Below, piece by piece: positions 1 to 5,980 of a stretch of 10,425 nucleotides of DNA. The notes under the pieces are model-generated. The model saw nothing but the letters and a program-made list of their open reading frames with translations. It made no database searches and was not told the DNA's origin. The translations under genes were made by a program, and so were the position numbers. The stretch's first letter is position 1. Each line of letters begins with the position of its first letter. Source of the DNA: an uncultured Collinsella sp. (GTDB lineage: Bacteria; Actinomycetota; Coriobacteriia; Coriobacteriales; Coriobacteriaceae); the NCBI GenBank assembly GCA_934630375.1, contig CAKTVQ010000037.1, positions 1 to 10,425 of the forward strand, in the 5' to 3' direction.

Positions 1-1
1 T

Positions 2-1858
2 CTAACCGACGAGGAGGCTGCCGCCGAGGTCGCCCGCGTCGCGAAGACCTACCCCGTGGTGCGTTTGCTGTCGGCCGATCAGATTAAGAGCGAGCCTAAC
101 TGCTTGCTCGCCGGCGATCGCTGCCCTTGCCTGCGTCAGTCGAGTCTTGAGGCCTTGGCAGATTCGGGTGAGGTGTCGGAGCAGCTGCTCAATGATGGTA
201 TTGAGTACCGCGCCCGTCTGCGCCCTCTAAAGGTCGAGGGCGAGCCTCACGTCCTGCTGATGGTGCGTCCGATCGATGAGCAAGAGGCCGCGGAAGAGGA
301 CCTTGTCTACACCGACGTGCTGACGAGCGTGCACAATCGCCGATATTACGAGGAAAAGCTCCGTAGCGCCCGCATGAAGGCCGGCGTGGCGGTGATCGAC
401 CTTGATGATTTTAGGGTCTTCAACGATACGTGTGGTCGTCATGCCGGCGACCTTGCACTCGGTGCTGTGGCGACAGCCATACGCAGCGGAATTCGTTCGA
501 CTGACGAGCTTGTGCGCTATGGCTGCGACAAGTTTGTGGTCGTCATGCCCAATATTCCCTCCGATGACTTCACCCGTCGCCTGCATCAGGTGTCCGATGC
601 CGTTCGTTCCACGATTGTTCCGGGCCATGAGTACGTGAGCTTGACGGCATGTGTTGGTGGCGTTCGCATTCATGGCGAGACGGTCGATGAGGGCGTTGGC
701 CGCGCTGTCCAATTATTGAGCCGCGCTAAGGCAAAAGCCGGTACGGTCGTGACCGATGCCGATTCCATCGAGGCCTTCCAAAGCGAAAAGCCTTTGGTGC
801 TTATTGTCGATGACTCCGAGATGAACCGAGCCATTCTCAACGAGATGCTCAAGGACGAGTATTGCATCCTCGAGGCCGATAACGGTCGTGCAGCGCTCGG
901 CATGGTCGACCGCTGTGGCGATGAGTTGTCGCTCGTGATGCTGGACATTGTCATGCCGGGCATAAGCGGCTTTGAGGTACTGGCCGATCTGTCGCGCCGA
1001 TCGGGTATCGACAATCTGCCTGTCATCATGATCTCGAGCGAAGATTCCGACGATATGGTTTTGCGCGCGTACGAGCTGGGCGCCTCGGACTATATCAACC
1101 GCCCGTTTGACTCCCGTGTCGTGCGCCGCCGTGTAAGCAACACCATCCGCTTATACGCCAAACAGCGCCGCCTGACGAACTTGCTGTCCCAGCAGTACAA
1201 CGAGCGCGTCAAGAACAGTCGCATGCTCATCGACATCATGGCCGGCGTCATGGAGCTTCGCAACGGCGAGAGCGGCAGACACGTTACGAACATCGAGAAG
1301 CTGACCGAGCTGCTGCTTGGCTGTCTGGTCCAGCGTAGCGGCACGATTTCCCTCGACAATGAGGAACGCTCCACGATCGCCCTGGCTTCGGCGCTGCACG
1401 ATATCGGCAAGATGTCGATTGACGATGCGATTCTCAACAAGCCCGGACGCCTTACGTCCGAGGAGTTCGAGATTATGAAGACGCATACCACGATCGGCGC
1501 TGACATGCTGCTTGAGCTGGGTAGCCATCACGCCGGCAATGCGCTTATGGAATATGCGTACCAGATTGCGCGTTGGCACCACGAGCGCTGGGACGGCAAG
1601 GGTTATCCCGATGGCCTTAAGGGCGACGAGATTCCCATTGCCGCACAGGTGGTTTCGGTGGCTGACGTGTACGATGCGCTGACGAGCGTGCGCGTGTACA
1701 AAGACGCTATCCCGCACAAGGAGGCGATCCAGATGATCCTGGACGGTAAGTGCGGTACCTTTAACCCGCTGCTGCTCGATTGCCTGCTCGAGGTGCAAGA
1801 CCAAATTGCCGAGACGTTGGCACGCCCCGCCGACGTCGTCGCGTTTCCCACGATTTAG
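2..1858 (+). CDS. Degenerate GGDEF - receiver - HD-GYP c-di-GMP phosphodiesterase, 5' partial
   Basis: The frame is open to the left edge (618 codons visible), so the true start lies outside; the GTG at 56 is only an internal codon. Numbering from that GTG: a PAS-like segment with a GDRCPC cysteine cluster (about 1-75), a GGDEF-type domain (about 82-235), a receiver domain (about 247-365) and an HD-GYP domain (about 385-590). The GGDEF signature reads GCDKF (156-160), so the catalytic glutamate is lysine, while DLDDF, the GRHAGD turn and an RSTD I-site-like motif (147-150) remain. The receiver has D252/D253, phospho-acceptor D297 and S327, but R349 where lysine is usual. HD-GYP residues are intact: H409, HDIGK (448-452), H477, HHE (508-510), KGYPDG (515-520) and D537. 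Family knowledge says HD-GYP proteins hydrolyse c-di-GMP in the cytoplasm. I infer a phosphorylation-controlled phosphodiesterase without cyclase activity. It is probably co-transcribed with the HPt gene. Confidence 0.93.
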   Translation, partial: LTDEEAAAEVARVAKTYPVVRLLSADQIKSEPNCLLAGDRCPCLRQSSLEALADSGEVSEQLLNDGIEYRARLRPLKVEGEPHVLLMVRPIDEQEAAEEDLVYTDVLTSVHNRRYYEEKLRSARMKAGVAVIDLDDFRVFNDTCGRHAGDLALGAVATAIRSGIRSTDELVRYGCDKFVVVMPNIPSDDFTRRLHQVSDAVRSTIVPGHEYVSLTACVGGVRIHGETVDEGVGRAVQLLSRAKAKAGTVVTDADSIEAFQSEKPLVLIVDDSEMNRAILNEMLKDEYCILEADNGRAALGMVDRCGDELSLVMLDIVMPGISGFEVLADLSRRSGIDNLPVIMISSEDSDDMVLRAYELGASDYINRPFDSRVVRRRVSNTIRLYAKQRRLTNLLSQQYNERVKNSRMLIDIMAGVMELRNGESGRHVTNIEKLTELLLGCLVQRSGTISLDNEERSTIALASALHDIGKMSIDDAILNKPGRLTSEEFEIMKTHTTIGADMLLELGSHHAGNALMEYAYQIARWHHERWDGKGYPDGLKGDEIPIAAQVVSVADVYDALTSVRVYKDAIPHKEAIQMILDGKCGTFNPLLLDCLLEVQDQIAETLARPADVVAFPTI

Positions 1859-1881
1859 TTTGACCAAAGGAGTTTTAATCC

Positions 1882-2238
1882 ATGATTTCCATGCGTGAGG
1901 CGTATGAGAAGATCGGCGCTAATTATGATGACGCGTGCGCTCGGCTGATGGGCGAGGAAATGCTTGCCCGCTTTGCCCTCAAGTTTTTGGATGACGAGAG
2001 CATGGACAAGCTGGAGGCCGCCATGGCGGCAGGAGACGCCGAAGGTGCGTTTATGGCAGCGCACACGCTCAAGGGCGTGAGTCAGAACCTGGGATTCGAT
2101 AATCTGTACGAGCCGGCGGTCGTGGTGACCGAAGCGCTGCGCGGCGCCGATGCCGTTGACGGCGCTCGCGAGAGAATGCATGCGCTGCAACAGCAATATG
2201 CGGCAACGATGTCGGCCCTGCGCGAGGCGGCTGAATAA
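1882..2238 (+). CDS. Stand-alone HPt (histidine phosphotransfer) protein
   Basis: This 118-residue protein is a single HPt domain. Its motif AHTLKGVSQNLGF (60-72) carries the phospho-accepting H61 followed by the conserved LKG. The rest is predicted to be helical, as expected for a four-helix HPt bundle, with no membrane segment or signal peptide. HPt proteins shuttle phosphoryl groups between receiver domains in multistep His-Asp relays, and H61 would be the acceptor. The start at 1882 follows a good AAAGGAG (1866-1872) with nine bases between; a second ATG at 1891 is possible but worse spaced. It lies 23 bases after the receiver/HD-GYP gene in the same direction, so the two are likely co-transcribed and may be relay partners. 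No kinase is visible in the window. The family call is firm; the partner assignment is inference. Confidence 0.92.
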   Translation: MISMREAYEKIGANYDDACARLMGEEMLARFALKFLDDESMDKLEAAMAAGDAEGAFMAAHTLKGVSQNLGFDNLYEPAVVVTEALRGADAVDGARERMHALQQQYAATMSALREAAE

Positions 2239-2306
2239 GGGCTTGCAGGCCTTGTGCCGCCCAGAGTCCGTTGATGTAGACATAAAAGGGCGTCCCCAAT
2301 GACTAT

Positions 2307-2370
2307 GAGAGTGGATAATCTCCCGTTTTATGCCCGGTGGCGGCCTCAAAGTGGGAGATTATCCACTCTC
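2307..2370. repeat. Long inverted repeat (18-bp perfect arms) in the HPt-DUF2975 spacer
   Basis: GAGAGTGGATAATCTCCC (2307-2324) is the exact reverse complement of 2353-2370, with 28 bases between. The inner flank can add a short G-U and A-U extension (2325-2329 with 2348-2352), giving a stem of about 23 pairs. No T-run follows on the + strand, so it is not a standard intrinsic terminator, although it could still end or stabilise the HPt transcript. Each arm contains TTATCCACT, one base from the DnaA-box consensus TTATCCACA. It may be a copy of a dispersed intergenic palindrome, which a genome-wide count would decide. Confidence 0.75.
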
Positions 2371-2387
2371 GTTCGATACGTGTCCAA

Positions 2388-2400
2388 TAATCCACTCTCA
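2388..2400. repeat. Third half-copy of the inverted-repeat arm
   Basis: TAATCCACTCTCA repeats the right arm of the preceding palindrome with one changed base (TTATCCACTCTC becomes TAATCCACTCTC) and lies 17 bases after that arm. It shares ATCCACTCTC with both arms, and the trailing A with the complement of the left arm. It may be a decayed repeat unit or a third protein-binding site. Confidence 0.55.
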
Positions 2401-2458
2401 CCCTTTCTGATTAGTGAGTGGGCTATGCGCACTGGCGGGGCTTTCCGCATGCAATCCA

Positions 2459-2492
2459 TATCGTTGTTCGATAAACTATTCCGATAACGATA
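2459..2492. promoter_or_regulatory. Putative operator upstream of the DUF2975 gene
   Basis: TATCGTT (2459-2465) and AACGATA (2486-2492) are inverted arms spanning 34 bases, with two further CGATA words inside (2469 and 2482). The site ends 20 bases before the start codon at 2513 and just before the ribosome-binding site, a position suited to repression. The same TATCG-N24-CGATA geometry occurs at 3504-3537. No convincing -35/-10 pair could be assigned here. The binding protein is inferred to be the small HTH regulator encoded downstream. Confidence 0.4.
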
Positions 2493-2512
2493 GATTCGAT
2501 GAGGGTGAGTAT

Positions 2513-3073
2513 ATGTCCAACAGCGTTCAGCGTATGGCCAAGGCGGGCGAAAATATCAGGAAGCTTGGTTTTTGCATGGCGGTCGTTTTTGCGGGAATGC
2601 TCGTCGCTTTTGCCGCGTTGGTTGTTTACGTGATCTGGTATGCGGTTGCAAACGTTGCTTCTGTCGATTCTTTCGGTGTTGTGACGCTTCTCAATGGCGG
2701 GTGCATCGTTATCCCAAGCGGACTGTGCCTGGCACTCGTCGTGGGTATTTCGCTTGTCGTTTTGTGCGGGATCAGCCGTAATATCTCTCGGGGCGTCTCG
2801 CCCTTTACCAAGACGCATGTGCGGCTTATCCGTGTTCTCGCGCTTGCCTTTGCTGTTAACGCCGCGGTTTCGCTTGTTGGTGCCTATGGATCGGTCAATC
2901 TCACCATTGGCGGACTGGAGCTTTACATCGTGCCTCATTCCTTCGTTATTGAGATTTGTCAAGGCGCTACCTTTGATGCGGGGTCGTTTATCGGCGCAGT
3001 TGTCTGTTTGTTTATCTCGGCGATCTGGAGTTATGCCTCGCTGCTCCAAGAGCAGTCTGACGAGCTTGTGTAG
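2513..3073 (+). CDS. DUF2975-like four-helix membrane protein
   Basis: A 186-residue integral membrane protein with four hydrophobic segments at about 19-45, 68-88, 105-125 and 157-178. Between the second and third is ISRGVSPFTKTHVRLIR (91-107), resembling the conserved PFT-containing loop of DUF2975 proteins. The frame is open further back to an ATG at 2414, but I chose 2513 because GAGGGTGAG (2501-2508) precedes it, the extra 33 residues look non-coding, and the longer form would run through the CGATA operator region. DUF2975 genes are commonly paired with a small Cro/C1-type regulator, as in Bacillus yoaS-yozG, and exactly such a gene follows after 8 bases. Its biochemical role is unknown; it might sense membrane state or modulate the regulator. 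The family call is fairly sure, the function is not. Confidence 0.82.
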   Translation: MSNSVQRMAKAGENIRKLGFCMAVVFAGMLVAFAALVVYVIWYAVANVASVDSFGVVTLLNGGCIVIPSGLCLALVVGISLVVLCGISRNISRGVSPFTKTHVRLIRVLALAFAVNAAVSLVGAYGSVNLTIGGLELYIVPHSFVIEICQGATFDAGSFIGAVVCLFISAIWSYASLLQEQSDELV

Positions 3074-3081
3074 GAGGAAAC

Positions 3082-3411
3082 ATGAGCTATCTCATCATCG
3101 AGCTTGAGACGCAGCTGCTTAAGACCGGAAAGACCAGTGCTGATCTGATTCGGGCCACGGGGCATACTCCGGCTAATATTTCAAAGCTTAGAAACGGAAA
3201 GATAAAAGCTATTCGCCTAAAGACGCTTCTCGATATCTGTGATGAGCTTGATTGTCAACCGGGAGATATTATTCAGCGCGTGAGCGAGAAAGAGCTTGAG
3301 GAGCTAATTGTTGAGCGTGCAAAAAACGTTGTGAGGCAGATGCGGGACGGCGGAGGCAATGAGGCGTCGCTTCCGACATCAGTCTTTGCTGTCGATTTGA
3401 GCGACGAGTAG
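3082..3411 (+). CDS. Small Cro/C1-type HTH regulator (HTH_26 / YozG-like)
   Basis: A 109-residue DNA-binding protein. Residues 1-70 match the short HTH family typified by YozG: a helix-turn-helix around 18-40, with recognition helix TPANISKLRNG (29-39), then KAIRLKTLLDICDELDCQPGD (42-62). A C-terminal tail of about 40 residues, charged and helical at 70-88, extends beyond the usual 70-80 residue length and has no recognisable domain. The start follows AGGAGG (3072-3077), which overlaps the stop of the DUF2975 gene, so the pair is almost certainly one operon. A strong terminator ends it at 3451-3480. It probably autoregulates, and the matching inverted motif before the ABC operon suggests it controls that unit too; this is inference. 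Confidence 0.9.
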   Translation: MSYLIIELETQLLKTGKTSADLIRATGHTPANISKLRNGKIKAIRLKTLLDICDELDCQPGDIIQRVSEKELEELIVERAKNVVRQMRDGGGNEASLPTSVFAVDLSDE

Positions 3412-3450
3412 CTTAAGGCGAACAACTAAAACGAAATATCAGCGTGAAGG

Positions 3451-3480
3451 GACCCGTGTCTAACACGGGTTCTTTCTTTT
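3451..3480 (+). terminator. Rho-independent terminator after the HTH gene
   Basis: ACCCGTG (3452-3458) pairs with CACGGGT (3464-3470) around a five-base loop, TCTAA. It is followed directly by TCTTTCTTTT (3471-3480). A flanking G3451-T3471 wobble can add one pair. It lies 40 bases after the HTH stop and separates the DUF2975-HTH unit from the ABC exporter unit. Confidence 0.88.
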
Positions 3481-3488
3481 AGATTATC

Positions 3489-3517
3489 TTGACAAATATG
3501 AGTTATCGAAAAACAAT
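3489..3517 (+). promoter_or_regulatory. Putative sigma-70-type promoter of the ABC exporter operon
   Basis: TTGACA (3489-3494) is a perfect -35 hexamer. With 17-base spacing the -10 would be AACAAT (3512-3517), matching four of six consensus positions; CAATAA at 3514 is an alternative. It lies immediately after the terminator of the previous unit and about 40 bases upstream of the first start codon, where a promoter is needed. The -35 is convincing, the -10 is weak, suggesting a regulated promoter. Confidence 0.6.
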
Positions 3518-3537
3518 AACAACTATGGAAAACGATA
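3504..3537. promoter_or_regulatory. Putative operator overlapping the ABC operon promoter
   Basis: TATCG (3504-3508) and CGATA (3533-3537) form inverted arms spanning 34 bases, the same span as at 2459-2492. Aligned without gaps the two sites agree at 20 of 34 positions, including an internal C(G/A)ATAA and the trailing AACGATA. A smaller inverted pair, GTTAT (3502-3506) with ATAAC (3516-3520), lies in the left part. The site covers the proposed -10 and start of transcription, so a bound protein would repress. The regulator encoded at 3082-3411 is the natural candidate. Confidence 0.4.
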
Positions 3538-3555
3538 AAGTAAAGAAGGAACGAT

Positions 3556-4317
3556 ATGAGCGGTTTTGCTATCAAGCGGAACGGGAGGCCAATGAACACC
3601 GCAACGATAAGGCTATCAAGGGTGTCAAAGCGCTACGGGAAACGGCGCGTTTTGCATGACGTTTCCTTCGAGGTACATCAGTCTGAGCTCTGTGCCCTTG
3701 TTGGTGCAAACGGGGCGGGCAAAAGCACGCTCATTAAAATCGTATTGGGCCTCTGCGAGCCATCGTCGGGGAGCGTGGAGCTCTTTGGAGGCAAGTCGAA
3801 AAAAGACCTGAGCCTGATGCGGGCGCGTGTCGGCTACGTGCCAGATTCCAGCGGTGCATACCAATCCCTCAGTGCGGTTGAGAATCTTCAAATCCGATGT
3901 GCGGAATGGGGGCTCGATGAGAAACGTGAGGTTCCTCGCGTCTTGGGCCTAGTCGGGCTGGACGTCGATGAGAAAAAGAGCGTGAGCAGTTTTTCTCTGG
4001 GAATGAAACGGCGACTGGATATAGCTACGGCTTTGTTGGGCGACACGGACTTGCTAGTTTTCGATGAGCCAGCAAATGGGTTGGACCCGCTGGGCATTGA
4101 GAGCATATGGACCCTTATCGGCCGATTGAATCGAGAGCAGGGTAAGACCATGCTCATCTCTAGTCATGATTTGGATGAGCTGGCATCGGTTGCAACAAGC
4201 TGCCTGTTTCTTCATGACGGCGAACTGCTAAAAAAGGAATCGATGGACGTCATAAGGGATGAGGCGTCGTCCCTAAAAGAGTATTACAGGCGCTTGATGA
4301 AGGCGGTCTCGCTATGA
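3556..4317 (+). CDS. ABC transporter ATPase, BcrA/LanF-like
   Basis: A 253-residue nucleotide-binding subunit for an ABC-2-type exporter; it would hydrolyse ATP on the cytoplasmic side of the two following permeases. Walker A is GANGAGKST (50-58), the signature is FSLGM followed by KRRL (146-154), Walker B LLVFDEP (166-172), D-loop NGLDP (174-178), and the switch histidine is H204. FSLGMKRRL with NGLDPLGI and ISSH is typical of BcrA/LanF proteins of antibiotic and lantibiotic self-protection. The Q-loop position is acidic (D97 in GYVPDSSG), as in that group, where glutamate is usual. I kept the ATG at 3556 because AAGAAGGA (3543-3550) is well spaced. The ATG at 3592, after GGGAGG but only three bases away, is a possible alternative giving 241 residues. 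It overlaps the next gene by ATGA. The substrate cannot be read from the sequence. Confidence 0.93.
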   Translation: MSGFAIKRNGRPMNTATIRLSRVSKRYGKRRVLHDVSFEVHQSELCALVGANGAGKSTLIKIVLGLCEPSSGSVELFGGKSKKDLSLMRARVGYVPDSSGAYQSLSAVENLQIRCAEWGLDEKREVPRVLGLVGLDVDEKKSVSSFSLGMKRRLDIATALLGDTDLLVFDEPANGLDPLGIESIWTLIGRLNREQGKTMLISSHDLDELASVATSCLFLHDGELLKKESMDVIRDEASSLKEYYRRLMKAVSL

Positions 4318-5138
4318 AGCGGGCGATCCATTCCATAAAGGCAGATATGATGCGTTTGCACGGGATGTTTCCAGCGAAGTTTGGTCTTGCGCTTATGCTG
4401 GCGTTCGGCCTTCTCTTCGGTGTTTTTCTAAATAACGGAGCAACGTTGCTAGCCTTTGGCTATGGCGTTTGTGGGGAGGATATTGGTTTCCTCTGGAATG
4501 CAATCGATCCTTCTGCGCCTGATGAGTCCCTTGCGCGCAGCGCTTTTGCCGGTACATCCCTGTTCGTTCCACTCATCGTTTGTTTGGTGCTTTTACAGGA
4601 GCATGGCTATAAAGAGGGGCACCGAATTTCTTCGGCAAGAGGTCTCAACCGCTTTTATGGGGCTCTAGCCCATGCATTTTCGTCTGCTTTAATAATTGGC
4701 GCAGCGTATAGCGCGTTTTGCCTTCTTCTTTTTGCAATAGCCATAATACGTGGAGGGCACAACTACTCGCACAACATACTAACTGTATTTTTGCCTGCAA
4801 TGATAGTCAACGCCGTATTGGTGATATCGGTTGCGCTGGAGACGGTGACCATCTATCGGATAACGGGCAGCGCTGTATTGAGCGGGGCCGTGGTGATAGT
4901 TGGATTTGTCATGAGCTTGACGCTCTACGGAACTTACCTTCAGACGCCCATATCGTCCTTGCGATGGATTTTCCTTCTTCCGGGGCCGTACCTTGGAGTC
5001 GGATGTGCCCTTGGGTATAGCGATATGGGGCAGCTGACGCTTCTGGGATATGGCGTGGCAGCCAGCTGTCTATCGGTATTGATTTACGCTCTCTTGAGCT
5101 TTCGCGCTGGGGGTGTGCTCAATGGCTCGTCAGACTAA
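4314..5138 (+). CDS. ABC-2-type permease, first of pair (LanE/LanG-like)
   Basis: A 274-residue membrane protein that starts in the ATGA overlap with the ATPase stop, implying translational coupling. Hydrophobic segments lie at about 22-40, 80-96, 119-145, 154-176, 187-207, 217-235 and 242-263. An extracellular-looking loop sits between the first two, and a cytoplasmic loop at 97-118 contains GYKEG and SSARGLNR. Size, topology and order after a LanF-type ATPase resemble the 240-280 residue permeases of LanFEG exporters. Residue-level similarity to a named family was not recognised, so the assignment rests on context and topology. It shares the S-x-A-R-G-x-x-R loop motif with the next gene product, suggesting that the two are paralogues forming a heterodimeric pore. 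Isoleucine ATA codons are frequent here, unlike in the flanking regions. Confidence 0.85.
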   Translation: MKRAIHSIKADMMRLHGMFPAKFGLALMLAFGLLFGVFLNNGATLLAFGYGVCGEDIGFLWNAIDPSAPDESLARSAFAGTSLFVPLIVCLVLLQEHGYKEGHRISSARGLNRFYGALAHAFSSALIIGAAYSAFCLLLFAIAIIRGGHNYSHNILTVFLPAMIVNAVLVISVALETVTIYRITGSAVLSGAVVIVGFVMSLTLYGTYLQTPISSLRWIFLLPGPYLGVGCALGYSDMGQLTLLGYGVAASCLSVLIYALLSFRAGGVLNGSSD

Positions 5139-5940
5139 AAGATTCCTCCATTCAGAATGGAAGCATGTGAGTAAATGGACGTATGCCTTAATCCTGATAA
5201 TTTATACGTGCATGGTGGTATTGCAGCTTAATTCTTTCCCGATGTGGTTCTGTAGCCTCCGTGAGAACAGTTTCTTGGGCTTTTTCCCAGACCCGACGCT
5301 TCGATTATCGGCGGAGGATGTCCTTCTATTTGGCAATGCAGAGGTTTTTCGCGGTCTGCTGTTCAATGTAGCCCCGTTGGCCCATGCATTGTTCTTTCCG
5401 TTCATCGCGGCTTGCATTGTGCCGCGCTTTGTCAGTTCGGGCTTTATTGAGGAACCGTGGGGGTTGTCGGAGGCTCGGGGAGGGAAGCGTGTGTGCGCTA
5501 TCGTTGCGCGAGCGACGCTGTCTTCTTTCGCCCTTTTGGGCGCGTTTATCTTGTCAAGTGTCGTTTTGTACTGTCTTAACTGCGCAATCGTGTCGGATGC
5601 TCAACAGTCTTTCAACCTGTATGTTTTTTGCTATCGACTTGTTCTTGCTGCCGCTGCCTGCCTTGCATACGTGGTTTCTTGCGTAATCGTTGTTTCCTAT
5701 TTTGGGTCCGGCTTCGGTCCGATTGGCATGCTGCTGCTTGTCAACGTCGTAGCGATCTACATACAGCTCGGGGCCAATTCCATGCTTCCGCTTCCGGCCT
5801 CGATGCTCATGTGGATTTGCGGCGTGACCCCGTTGGAGGATGGTCAATGCACCTCGATTTTAATTGACTGTCTCATAAACGTAGCAAGCGTTGTTGCCAT
5901 TTGCTTTACTGTCGACCGATTGCGGTCGAAATTTCTTTGA
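5122..5940 (+). CDS. ABC-2-type permease, second of pair (LanE/LanG-like)
   Basis: A 272-residue membrane protein whose start overlaps the end of the previous permease by 17 bases. I chose the ATG at 5122 over the in-frame GTG at 5113: ATG is the better codon, and a G-rich stretch (5109-5113) sits eight bases upstream. The N-terminus is basic (RQTKR, then SEWKHVSKW), followed by hydrophobic segments at about 19-36, 83-101, 130-155, 169-193, 200-216 and 245-264. A long loop of about 45 residues lies between the first two, and GFIEEPWGLSEARGGKR (107-123) lies in the first cytoplasmic loop. The loop motif and topology parallel the neighbouring permease, so it is probably the other half of the channel. 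It is the last gene of the exporter operon, and a GC-rich hairpin follows after 40 bases. The substrate is unknown. Confidence 0.84.
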   Translation: MARQTKRFLHSEWKHVSKWTYALILIIYTCMVVLQLNSFPMWFCSLRENSFLGFFPDPTLRLSAEDVLLFGNAEVFRGLLFNVAPLAHALFFPFIAACIVPRFVSSGFIEEPWGLSEARGGKRVCAIVARATLSSFALLGAFILSSVVLYCLNCAIVSDAQQSFNLYVFCYRLVLAAAACLAYVVSCVIVVSYFGSGFGPIGMLLLVNVVAIYIQLGANSMLPLPASMLMWICGVTPLEDGQCTSILIDCLINVASVVAICFTVDRLRSKFL

Positions 5941-5980
5941 TTGTTTGTGAGGGATAATCATACCGAGCATACCAAATGCA

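Noticed and set aside
1151..1867. 238-codon open frame on the - strand opposite the HD-GYP domain
   Set aside because: The + strand codes for a complete HD-GYP domain; the antisense product has no domain features.
2307..2370. Palindrome as an ordinary intrinsic terminator for the HPt gene
   Set aside because: There is a 28-base loop and no T-run after the stem; a secondary role in 3'-end formation is still possible.
2299..2487. 62-codon + strand frame across the palindrome spacer
   Set aside because: It is essentially a translation of the inverted repeat and the operator region, with no ribosome-binding site; better read as non-coding.
2414..2512. Longer start for the DUF2975 protein
   Set aside because: It would add 33 residues unlike the family and place the operator-like CGATA cluster inside the gene; the ATG at 2513 has a good ribosome-binding site.
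5113..5121. GTG start for the second exporter permease
   Set aside because: It adds only three residues; the ATG at 5122 is a better codon with acceptable spacing.
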